Source: Nitrincola lacisaponensis (lineage in GTDB: Bacteria > Pseudomonadota > Gammaproteobacteria > Pseudomonadales > Balneatricaceae). From it: 64,000 nucleotides of DNA. The stretch lies in NCBI RefSeq assembly GCF_000691225.1, contig NZ_JMSZ01000042.1:272458-336457 (forward strand). The letters are read 5' to 3'. Position numbers and translations under genes: made by a program. Positions within the stretch are counted from its first letter, which is position 1. Each line of letters starts with the position of its first letter. Below, piece after piece: positions 1 to 7,856 of this stretch. The notes beneath the pieces were generated by a model. The model ran no database searches. It was not told where the DNA came from and worked only from the letters and a program-made list of their open reading frames with translations.

Positions 1-534
<534 letters not shown>

Positions 535-890
535 CTATTCTGGGGAGAATGCCTGATGTCTGATAATCAAAAAATTCTGAAAATCCTTATTTATTTAGAG
601 TAATTAACTGAAAAATAACATTTAATTTCAATGTAATACTTTCGTATAATCTGCGCGCTATTGGTGCGACTCTGGATGAAAAATGCACTGAATTAGTGAA
701 TTTTAATTATTTCTACGTGGCTTGATGCGCCAACATCGCTGAGACAGTTCAGACGTGAATGAATGCATGAGTATGTCAAAGATCAAAACAGTGCAGCCAG
801 CTTTCTCTTACAATGAAAAAAAATCACGTCGGCTGTGTGCAGGAAAAATTCAGATTCAATCGCCTCGGAAGCCGCATTTTCAGGCTGTTG

Positions 891-922
891 CAGAGGTGTG
901 ATCAGGGCCGATTACACCTCTG
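891..922. repeat. 13-bp stem with 6-base loop upstream of nrdA
   Basis: Arms 891-903 and 910-922 pair over 13 positions; the only imperfect pair is a G-T wobble in RNA. They enclose the loop AGGGCC. No T-run follows on either strand, so this is not a standard Rho-independent terminator. It lies 19 bp before the predicted nrdA -35. It may be an operator or an RNA structure from an unseen transcript. Confidence 0.55.
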
Positions 923-940
923 ACGGACTAAAATCAAGAG

Positions 941-968
941 TTGAAATTGTTTTATAAATAACTATATT
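941..968 (+). promoter_or_regulatory. Predicted sigma-70 promoter of nrdA
   Basis: TTGAAA (941-946) and TATATT (963-968) are separated by 16 bp. The -10 lies inside the first NrdR box, the expected arrangement for NrdR repression. Confidence 0.55.
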
Positions 969-1005
969 TGGTGTCAACTTGAGTTACGCACACTATATAT
1001 TGTGT
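959..1005. promoter_or_regulatory. Tandem NrdR boxes of the nrdAB operon
   Basis: The box at 990-1005 reads ACACTATATATTGTGT, an exact match to the NrdR consensus as I know it. A weaker box at 959-974 matches 12 of 16 positions. The two starts are 31 bp apart, about three helical turns, the usual NrdR pair geometry. NrdR represses ribonucleotide reductase genes when dATP is high. The nrdR gene is not in the window. Confidence 0.88.
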
Positions 1006-1079
1006 TTTCAGGCTAAAAAGTGACCAGTTGTTTCATTCTGGCGACCCTATGAACATTTGATATACGGAAGAGCGGTGTT

Positions 1080-3344
1080 ATGCAGAAAAATCTGATGGTA
1101 ACCAAACGAGACGGACGCCAGGAACCCATCGATCTGGAGAAGATTCACCGGGTCATTATCTGGGCTGCAGAAGGGTTGCAGAATGTATCGGTTTCACAGG
1201 TAGAGCTGAGTGCTCACCTGCAGTTTTACGAGGGTATCAAAACATCCGATATCCACGAAACACTGATTAAATCAGCGGCAGACCTGATCTCTGAAGATTC
1301 CCCGGATTATCAGTATCTGGCTGCGCGTCTGGCTATTTTCCATCTGCGCAAGCGTGCATTCGGTTGCTTTGAAGCGCCGGACCTGTTTTCCCATGTCAGT
1401 CGCATGGTAGCTGAGAAACGCTACGATGCACACCTGCTGGAAGACTACACCCAGGCTGAGTTTGACGAACTGAACCGCTGTATCGATCACAGCCGCGATA
1501 TGAATTTCAGCTATGCTGCAGTGAAGCAGCTGGAAGGCAAGTATCTGGTGCAGAACCGCGTCACCGGCCAGGTCTATGAGTCACCCCAGCTGCTCTACAT
1601 GCTGGTATCTGCCTGCCTGTTCTCCAGCTACCCGAAAGAGACGCGTCTGGACTACGTCAAACGCTTCTACGACGCAACGTCCTTGTTCAAGTTGTCCTTG
1701 CCGACACCGATCATGGCAGGTGTACGTACACCTACACGTCAGTTCAGCTCCTGCGTACTGATTGAGACGGATGATAGCCTGGATTCAATCAACGCGACGG
1801 CAGCGGCGATCGTCAAGTATGTTTCGCAGCGTGCCGGTATCGGCATCAATGCGGGCCGTATCCGCGCACTGGGTAGTCCGATCCGCAATGGTGAAGCCTT
1901 CCATACAGGTTGTATTCCATTCTACAAGCACTTCCAGACAGCGGTGAAATCCTGTTCGCAGGGTGGCGTGCGTGGCGGTGCGGCGACGCTGTTCTACCCG
2001 ATCTGGCACCTTGAAGTGGAATCACTGCTGGTGTTGAAGAATAACCGTGGTGTTGAAGAAAACCGCGTACGCCATATCGATTACGGCGTGCAGATCAACA
2101 AGCTGATGTACCAGCGCCTGATCAAGGGTGAGACGATTACCCTGTTCAGCCCGCATGAAGTACCAGGACTTTATGAAGCTTTCTTTGCGGATCAGGACGA
2201 GTTTGAGCGCCTGTATCTGATGTATGAGCAGCAGCCGGATATCCGCAAGAAAACCATCAAGGCCGTTGAGTTGTTTGGTATTCTGGCGGCAGAGCGAGCT
2301 TCTACCGGTCGTATCTATATTCAGAACGTTGATCACTGTAATACTCACAGTCCGTTTGATCCGGCTGTCGCGCCTGTACGTCAGTCCAACCTCTGTCTGG
2401 AGATTGCACTGCCGACCAAGCCATTGAATGATGTAAATGATCCGAACGGTGAAATTGCACTGTGTACTCTGTCTGCTTTCAATCTGGGAGCGCTGCAATC
2501 ACTGGATGAGCTGGAAGAACTGGCTGATCTGATTGTGCGTGCGCTGGACAGTTTGCTGGACTATCAGGATTACCCGATTCCGGCCGCTCAGATGGCGACA
2601 GAGAATCGCCGTACTCTGGGTGTCGGCGTGACCAACCTGGCATATTATCTGGCTAAAAATGGTGTGCGTTATTCAGACGGCTCAGCCAATGGCCTGGTAC
2701 ACCGGACATTTGAAGCGATTCAGTACTTCCTGCTGAAGGCCTCGAACCAGCTGGCTAAAGAGTTGGGAGCCTGTCCAAAGTTTAATGAAACTACCTATGC
2801 CAAAGGTTTGTTGCCTATTGACACCTACAAGCGGGATGTCGATAGCTACTGTGAAGAGCCACTGCATTACTTCTGGGAAACGCTGCGAGAGGATATCCGT
2901 GAGTTTGGCTTGCGCAACTCAACACTGACGGCGTTGATGCCTTGTGAGACTTCATCACAGATTACCAACTCCACCAACGGTATTGAGCCGCCACGTGGTT
3001 TTGTATCGGTCAAGTCCAGTAAAGATGGTGTCATGAAGCAGGTCGTGCCGGAATATCTGGCGCTGCGTCAGCAGTATGAACTGCTGTGGGATATTCCGAA
3101 TAATGAAGGATACTTGCAGCTGGTGGGTATTATGCAGAAATTTGTCGACCAGGCGATCTCTGCCAATACCAACTATGATCCAACCCGTTTCCCCGGTGAT
3201 AAAGTACCGATGAAGCAGTTGCTGAAGGATTTGCTGACAGCCTACAAGTACGGTCTGAAAACCCTGTATTATCACAACACCCGTGATGGTGCTTCGGATC
3301 AGCAGGATGATTCGGGTTGTGAAGGCGGTGCCTGCAAGCTCTAA
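1080..3344 (+). CDS. nrdA: Ribonucleoside-diphosphate reductase class Ia, alpha subunit
   Basis: The 754-residue protein is collinear with E. coli NrdA (761 aa). It has an N-terminal ATP-cone (about 1-95), where dATP acts as allosteric inhibitor, then the ten-stranded barrel. Redox cysteine C225 sits in FSSCVLIE. The radical site NLCLE holds Cys439, whose codon I placed at 2394-2396. The second redox cysteine is in EIALCTLSAF, and the radical-transfer Tyr pair is in KTLYYHNTRDG. The C-terminal CEGGACKL is the thioredoxin/glutaredoxin-reducible pair. It reduces ribonucleoside diphosphates to deoxynucleotides. NrdB follows after 64 bp and a ferredoxin after that, forming one operon under NrdR boxes. 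Confidence 0.98.
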   Translation: MQKNLMVTKRDGRQEPIDLEKIHRVIIWAAEGLQNVSVSQVELSAHLQFYEGIKTSDIHETLIKSAADLISEDSPDYQYLAARLAIFHLRKRAFGCFEAPDLFSHVSRMVAEKRYDAHLLEDYTQAEFDELNRCIDHSRDMNFSYAAVKQLEGKYLVQNRVTGQVYESPQLLYMLVSACLFSSYPKETRLDYVKRFYDATSLFKLSLPTPIMAGVRTPTRQFSSCVLIETDDSLDSINATAAAIVKYVSQRAGIGINAGRIRALGSPIRNGEAFHTGCIPFYKHFQTAVKSCSQGGVRGGAATLFYPIWHLEVESLLVLKNNRGVEENRVRHIDYGVQINKLMYQRLIKGETITLFSPHEVPGLYEAFFADQDEFERLYLMYEQQPDIRKKTIKAVELFGILAAERASTGRIYIQNVDHCNTHSPFDPAVAPVRQSNLCLEIALPTKPLNDVNDPNGEIALCTLSAFNLGALQSLDELEELADLIVRALDSLLDYQDYPIPAAQMATENRRTLGVGVTNLAYYLAKNGVRYSDGSANGLVHRTFEAIQYFLLKASNQLAKELGACPKFNETTYAKGLLPIDTYKRDVDSYCEEPLHYFWETLREDIREFGLRNSTLTALMPCETSSQITNSTNGIEPPRGFVSVKSSKDGVMKQVVPEYLALRQQYELLWDIPNNEGYLQLVGIMQKFVDQAISANTNYDPTRFPGDKVPMKQLLKDLLTAYKYGLKTLYYHNTRDGASDQQDDSGCEGGACKL

Positions 3345-3408
3345 CGCGCTTGCAGATGCCTGCACTGACAGCAACCCAGGGTGAACCAAAGGAAACAAGA
3401 GCAACGAC

Positions 3409-4539
3409 ATGTCTTATTCAACATTCAGTACCAGTGATCACGATGCAACCCGCGAACCCATGTTTTTTGGACGCAGCGTCAATGTTGCCCGCTATGACCG
3501 GCAGAAGTATCCACTCTTCGAAAAACTGATCGAAAAACAGCTGTCGTTCTTTTGGCGTCCGGAAGAGGTTGATCTGACTAAAGACCGCAAGGATTTTGCG
3601 GACATGCCGGAGCATGAGAAGCATATCTTCCTGAGTAACCTCAAGTATCAGACCTTGCTGGATTCAGTTCAGGGGCGCTCACCCAATATTGCATTTTTGC
3701 CGGTCGTGTCCTTGCCGGAGCTGGAAACCTGGTTTGAAACCTGGGCGTTCAGCGAGACGATTCACAGCCGTTCCTATACGCATATCATTCGCAACATCAT
3801 CACCGAACCCTCTGTGGTGTTTGATGAGATCGTCACCAATCCGGAAATTGTACGCCGTGCCGAGTCCGTAACACGTCTGTATGATGAGTTTATTGAACTG
3901 GTCACAGTGTATTCGCTGTATGGACCGGGTGTGCGCGAGGTGGATGGCCGAAAGCTGGATGCCACGCTGTATAACCTGAAGAAAAAGCTCTATCTGACCC
4001 TGGTGTCGGTGAATGTACTGGAAGCGATCCGCTTCTATGTCAGTTTTGCCTGCTCATTTGCCTTTGCCGAGCGAGCGATTATGGAAGGGAATGCCAAAAT
4101 CATTCGCCTGATCGCCCGTGATGAGGCCCTGCATTTAACCGGTACCCAGCAAATGCTGAATATACTGGCATCTGGCAAGGATGATCCGGACTTCAAGCAT
4201 ATCGCCGTTGAGTGTCGTCAGGATGTCATTGGCATTTTCCAGGAAGCCGCACAGCAGGAAAAAGACTGGGCAGTGTATCTGTTCAGTCAGGGGTCCATGA
4301 TAGGTCTGAATGCTCGCATTCTGGGCGATTATGTTGAGTATATTACTAATGTGCGCATGAAGGCGCTGGGTCTGGAAGAGTTGTTCGCTCCACGCCAGAA
4401 CCCCTTGCCCTGGATGAATGCCTGGCTGATCAGTGACAACGTGCAGGTTGCACCTCAGGAGTCTGAAATCAGTTCCTATCTGGTAGGCCAGATAGACAAC
4501 GATGTTGAAACCGAAGACTTCGATGGTTTTGATCTCTGA
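3409..4539 (+). CDS. nrdB: Ribonucleoside-diphosphate reductase class Ia, beta subunit
   Basis: At 376 residues it has the same length as E. coli NrdB and aligns throughout. It houses the di-iron centre and stable tyrosyl radical that start catalysis in NrdA. The radical tyrosine is in [14 protein letters not shown]. Iron ligands are visible in [27 protein letters not shown] and [11 protein letters not shown]. The C-terminal tail ([16 protein letters not shown]) is the acidic peptide that docks on NrdA. It lies 64 bp after nrdA and 8 bp before the ferredoxin gene. Confidence 0.98.
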   Translation: MSYSTFSTSDHDATREPMFFGRSVNVARYDRQKYPLFEKLIEKQLSFFWRPEEVDLTKDRKDFADMPEHEKHIFLSNLKYQTLLDSVQGRSPNIAFLPVVSLPELETWFETWAFSETIHSRSYTHIIRNIITEPSVVFDEIVTNPEIVRRAESVTRLYDEFIELVTVYSLYGPGVREVDGRKLDATLYNLKKKLYLTLVSVNVLEAIRFYVSFACSFAFAERAIMEGNAKIIRLIARDEALHLTGTQQMLNILASGKDDPDFKHIAVECRQDVIGIFQEAAQQEKDWAVYLFSQGSMIGLNARILGDYVEYITNVRMKALGLEELFAPRQNPLPWMNAWLISDNVQVAPQESEISSYLVGQIDNDVETEDFDGFDL

Positions 4540-4547
4540 GAGGCACT

Positions 4548-4811
4548 ATGTCCGGTATTCCCAGAATCAAGGTCAATAACCATCATACGTTCTATTACCA
4601 GTATGAGTTTTCTCTGCTGGATGCGCTGGAAGCTCAGCAGATTCCAGCCGCGTACAACTGTCGCGGTGGTTACTGTGGAACCTGTAAAGTGCGCCTGCTG
4701 GAAGGGCAGGTGGAAGCTGTTCAGGATGCCTTGATCGATCTCAAGGATGATGAAATTCTCACCTGCTGCTGTCGTCCTGTATCCCATATCGAGATTGAGC
4801 TGCCTGATTAA
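4548..4811 (+). CDS. yfaE: YfaE-like [2Fe-2S] ferredoxin (NrdB cofactor maintenance)
   Basis: This 87-residue plant-type ferredoxin has its cluster cysteines in NCRGGYCGTCKV and in ILTCCCRP. E. coli YfaE has the same size and the same place after nrdB, and it supplies electrons that rebuild the NrdB di-iron tyrosyl cofactor. The 8-bp gap after nrdB and the GAGGCACTATG start indicate cotranscription. No clear terminator was found downstream. Confidence 0.93.
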   Translation: MSGIPRIKVNNHHTFYYQYEFSLLDALEAQQIPAAYNCRGGYCGTCKVRLLEGQVEAVQDALIDLKDDEILTCCCRPVSHIEIELPD

Positions 4812-5139
4812 CAATCAGGTCAGCTCCTGTCTGTAGTTACATGCCTCTTCGATGTGCGGTTTCTGCTGATCTGCGTTATTTCAGTGCAAAAATCAAGCAT
4901 CATTTTCCGACTTTTGCACATCCAAAACACTTGACAACATTTTATTGACTTAACTCAATAGTTTTTATGTGTTAACTGTATTGACATGTTTAACTATTTG
5001 AAAAATAAGGTGAAATATCATCTGGTTGTTTTTGCTTCAATTTGCTGAAGGCCACGTATTACGCTGAACAGCGTCATTGATCCAAAAACTAATCACAGTT
5101 TTATCCACAGATGTTGTGCATAACAAAACAGGTGGATAA
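4812..5139. other. AT-rich convergent spacer with DnaA boxes
   Basis: This 328-bp spacer lies between the 3' ends of the ferredoxin gene and nth. It has long A/T stretches (about 4920-5060), a near-match DnaA box at 4912-4920 (TTTTGCACA) and a tight DnaA-box cluster at its right end. It holds no ORF of note. Confidence 0.6.
5101..5139. promoter_or_regulatory. Cluster of three DnaA boxes
   Basis: TTATCCACA at 5101-5109 is a perfect box on the plus strand. TGTGCATAA at 5115-5123 is a perfect box (TTATGCACA) on the minus strand. GGTGGATAA at 5131-5139 is an 8/9 box on the minus strand and abuts the nth stop codon. Three boxes within 39 bp beside an AT-rich tract suggest a DnaA-binding locus, such as a titration or replication-linked control site. 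They are not placed as a promoter for either neighbour. Confidence 0.55.
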
Positions 5140-5772
5140 CTAGTCAGTTTTTTCCTTGAATTCGCACAAATCCTCGATCAGGCAAGCATTGCAACGAGGC
5201 TTTCGTGCTGTGCAAATATAACGTCCATGCAGAATAAGCCAGTGGTGTGCATCAAGCAGAAATTCTTTCGGTACCAGACGCATCAGTCGCTGTTCGACTT
5301 CCAGCACGTTCTTGCCTTTGGCAATCCCGGTACGATTCGAAACTCGGAAGATATGTGTGTCTACGGCCATGGCTGGTTGCCGAAAGGCTGTATTCAGCAC
5401 TACGTTGGCTGTTTTACGGCCGACACCGGGCAGTTTCTCCAGCGCTTCACGGGTCTGGGGGATTTCACCCTGATGTTCGTCAAGCAAGCGTGCACAGGTT
5501 TTGATAACGTTCTCGGCTTTGGTATTGAACAAGCCAATCGTACGAATATAGTGCTTAACACCTTCAACGCCCAATGCCAGCATCTTCTCCGGTGTATTGG
5601 CGACGGCAAACAGCTTTCGTGTGGCTTTATTGACACTGACATCGGTGGCCTGGGCAGAGAGGAGTACGGCGATCAGCAGCTCGAAAGGGCTTTGGTATTC
5701 GAGTTCGGTTTTGGGTTCCGGATTGTGCTCTCTCAATCGACTAAAGATCTGGTAACGTTTTTCAGCATTCAT
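5140..5772 (-). CDS. nth: Endonuclease III
   Basis: This is a bifunctional DNA glycosylase/AP lyase that removes oxidised pyrimidines. The helix-hairpin-helix LPGVGRKTANV carries the catalytic lysine, AVDTHIFRV carries the catalytic aspartate, and the C-terminal C-x6-C-x2-C-x5-C binds [4Fe-4S]. The start MNAEKRYQ (5772) gives 210 aa, matching E. coli Nth (211 aa); an upstream ATG at 5811 would add 13 residues and overlap the preceding gene. Neither start has a strong Shine-Dalgarno. In E. coli nth directly follows rsxE; here a channel, a response regulator and a diguanylate cyclase lie between them. Confidence 0.96.
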   Translation of the reverse strand: MNAEKRYQIFSRLREHNPEPKTELEYQSPFELLIAVLLSAQATDVSVNKATRKLFAVANTPEKMLALGVEGVKHYIRTIGLFNTKAENVIKTCARLLDEHQGEIPQTREALEKLPGVGRKTANVVLNTAFRQPAMAVDTHIFRVSNRTGIAKGKNVLEVEQRLMRLVPKEFLLDAHHWLILHGRYICTARKPRCNACLIEDLCEFKEKTD

Positions 5773-5782
5773 AAGACGTTCA

Positions 5783-6742
5783 TTAACAGGTGACGAATTG
5801 GTTGCGGCCATTTTCCTTGGCCTGGTATAGCGCCTGATCGGCCTGATCCAGCCAGCTTTTATAATCCAGATAGGCGCTGTCGGCAGCGGCGATGCCCAGG
5901 CTGATCGTGATTAGGAGTTGCTCGTCTTCATGGCGTATTGGCCGGGTTTCAATCGCGTAACGCAGACGTTCCGCCAGAATTTCAGCATTGGATGAGGGGG
6001 TGTTGGGTAAGAGTATGCCAAACTCTTCACCACCGAAGCGCCCGGCAATATCGGTTGAACGAATCATCTGGCGAATGATATCGGATATAAACCGGAGCAC
6101 AGCATCACCGGCCAGGTGACCATAGGTATCGTTTACCTGCTTGAAGTGGTCAATATCCAGCATCACCAGAGTCGTGGGCTGCTGAGTGCGGATAAAGCGT
6201 TCATACTCCTGTTCCAGGCACTGCTCCCAATAACCGCGGTTGTGGAGGCCGGTCAGGTGATCGGTGCGGCTGAGTTGGCTCAGTTCCAGGTTGGCATTTT
6301 TCAGTGCCTGACGACTGACGGCTTCATCAGTGACATCATAGAGAATCAAACCGATCTGATTAACTTCCCCTTTGGCATCCGCCAGTGGCAGCAGGGTGAT
6401 ATTCTGAAACATCCAGGGTGTGTTGCCAGTGATCGGACGATAACTTTTAAAGCGGAATAACCAAGGGCGTTCTTCCCAGGTCATAAATGCCGGGTTATGC
6501 AAACCGAGTACGCTGTTCAGTTTGCGCCGGAACCATTGCGTATCCAGGTCCTTGAAATGGCCGAAGAGTGACTGACCCTGTATCTGTGCCTGGCTAATCC
6601 CGGAATGGTTAGCCATAAAACTGTTCCAGAAGGTCACCCGGAACTCCTTGTCCAGAATCGCCAGTCCGACATCCAGATTTTCCAGCAAACCGAGCTGACC
6701 ATGCAGGTCATGTAGTGCTTTCTGATGGCTGAGTTCGGTCAT
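5783..6742 (-). CDS. PAS-GGDEF diguanylate cyclase
   Basis: In the 319 aa, an N-terminal PAS domain (about 15-140) includes FWNSFMANHSGISQAQIQG. A linker helix follows, then a GGDEF domain starting at LTGLHNRGYWE. The active site is intact as RFGGEEFGILLP (near residue 238). RSTD five residues before it is an inhibitory I-site (RxxD), so the predicted product cyclic di-GMP should feed back on activity. No transmembrane segment is seen, so it should be cytoplasmic. Its ATG overlaps the stop of the upstream response regulator by 4 bp, so the two are probably translationally coupled and signal together. Confidence 0.93.
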   Translation of the reverse strand: MTELSHQKALHDLHGQLGLLENLDVGLAILDKEFRVTFWNSFMANHSGISQAQIQGQSLFGHFKDLDTQWFRRKLNSVLGLHNPAFMTWEERPWLFRFKSYRPITGNTPWMFQNITLLPLADAKGEVNQIGLILYDVTDEAVSRQALKNANLELSQLSRTDHLTGLHNRGYWEQCLEQEYERFIRTQQPTTLVMLDIDHFKQVNDTYGHLAGDAVLRFISDIIRQMIRSTDIAGRFGGEEFGILLPNTPSSNAEILAERLRYAIETRPIRHEDEQLLITISLGIAAADSAYLDYKSWLDQADQALYQAKENGRNQFVTC

Positions 6743-7737
6743 GACAAACGCTCCAGTTGAGACGTGAGCACGGGCAAGGAGTCTTCAGTAAAGAGCATCA
6801 ACAGGTCACAATGGGTGGTATCGTCACCAATATGGTAATCAATTTCAATGCAGAGCAACTGTTCACTGGCAACCGGACTGTTATGCAGGGTGGGAGGCTC
6901 AGAGTGCAGGCCCAGAATACGCGGAGTCGTCCGGCTCAGAGACAGTTGTAGTAACTTGCTGAAATTGGTAAAAAACGCGCCGGTCAGGACATTGGCGATA
7001 TCCATCAGCACCTCGCGCTCTGCCGTTTCATTCAAAGGGCCATCATAATGCAGCAGTCTGGCCAGGTCTGCGACGGATGAGTCCTGAAAAATCAGCAGGG
7101 CTTCACCCGCAAGACCGGGTCCGATAAAGCCCTGGCTGACTGTTGTCGAGGGTTGTTGGCCTGTGGCATTGCGCAGTGTCATGACCAGATCGGATGTGGT
7201 CAGATGGTCCACGCGTGGTACGGGCAGGCGTATAAAGGTTTGCAGCATCTCTGCCAATTGGCTGGCTGTGCGTCCCATGGCAATATTGGCAATTTCCTGG
7301 ACTTTGTCTGTCAGCTGTACAACGGGGGCGGTTGAGCTGCCTGTGCCGCTCTGCTGAGGGTCCAGTTCTTCAATGAGCCCGTAAGAGCGCAGAGAATCGC
7401 CCAGGCGTACGGCATCAATAGGTTTGGCGATAAAGTCGATCGCACCCAGCGCCATGACACGTTGTTGCGCCGCTTGCTGTACATCACCCGAGACTACAAT
7501 TGTCAGGCAGGGCAGGTCATCTCGACGGATGCGTTCCAGTACTTCGTAGCCATCCATAATTGGCATGGTCAGGTCGAGGAACAGTAAGTGACCTTTGCCC
7601 TCTCGAATCGCTTCCAATGCTTTCAGACCATGCTCTGCAAACGTAATGTTTACATTCCAGTGTTTGAGTGCTCGACTCATCTGGTTACGTGCTAGCTGTG
7701 AATCATCACAGATAACAACAGGAATCGGTTCTGCCAC
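6739..7737 (-). CDS. Response regulator with CheC/CheX-like output domain
   Basis: The 332-residue protein starts at GTG (7737), with GGAG nine bases upstream. Residues 1-120 form a receiver domain: acidic pair D11/D12, phospho-acceptor D55 in LLFLDLTMP, and the conserved lysine in DFIAKPID. The C-terminal half, about 150-332, contains EREVLMDIANVLTGAFF, which resembles the helix motif of CheC/CheX/FliY phosphatases. It has no DNA-binding domain. Its stop overlaps the start of the diguanylate cyclase, so it probably controls, or is reset together with, c-di-GMP output. The partner kinase is not in the window. Confidence 0.85.
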   Translation of the reverse strand: MAEPIPVVICDDSQLARNQMSRALKHWNVNITFAEHGLKALEAIREGKGHLLFLDLTMPIMDGYEVLERIRRDDLPCLTIVVSGDVQQAAQQRVMALGAIDFIAKPIDAVRLGDSLRSYGLIEELDPQQSGTGSSTAPVVQLTDKVQEIANIAMGRTASQLAEMLQTFIRLPVPRVDHLTTSDLVMTLRNATGQQPSTTVSQGFIGPGLAGEALLIFQDSSVADLARLLHYDGPLNETAEREVLMDIANVLTGAFFTNFSKLLQLSLSRTTPRILGLHSEPPTLHNSPVASEQLLCIEIDYHIGDDTTHCDLLMLFTEDSLPVLTSQLERLS

Positions 7738-7767
7738 AGACTAGGGCTCCATTGAGAATGGGTATTT

Positions 7768-7787
7768 TTTAACCTGTCGAGGTTAAA
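7768..7787. repeat. Short perfect palindrome upstream of the response-regulator gene
   Basis: TTTAACCT-N4-AGGTTAAA has 8-bp perfect arms and ends about 30 bp before the GTG of the response-regulator gene. It lies after the channel terminator and has no T-run in the right place. An operator is possible; no factor is assigned. Confidence 0.4.
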
Positions 7788-7840
7788 GAAAAACAAGCTG
7801 TTATGCAACCGGTTAACCTAACGTCTGGATAACAGCTTGT
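7785..7840 (-). terminator. Rho-independent terminator after the MscS-type gene
   Basis: Read on the minus strand, a perfect 12-bp stem (arms 7829-7840 and 7793-7804, ACAAGCTGTTAT and its complement) is followed by TTTTTCTTT. It ends the rsxABCDGE-channel transcript about 17 bp after the channel stop codon. It separates that unit from the response regulator, diguanylate cyclase and nth. Confidence 0.85.
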
Positions 7841-7856
7841 GTCTGATTTTTAAACG

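Noticed and set aside
643..720. Possible NtrC sites or small RNA near TATAAT in the gdhA-nrdA spacer
   Set aside because: The GCAC/AGTG pairs do not fit the NtrC pattern and no terminator with T-run follows.
773..910. 44-codon ORF upstream of nrdA (MSMSKIKTVQPAF...)
   Set aside because: No ribosome binding site, no recognisable family, and it ends in the hairpin at 891-922.
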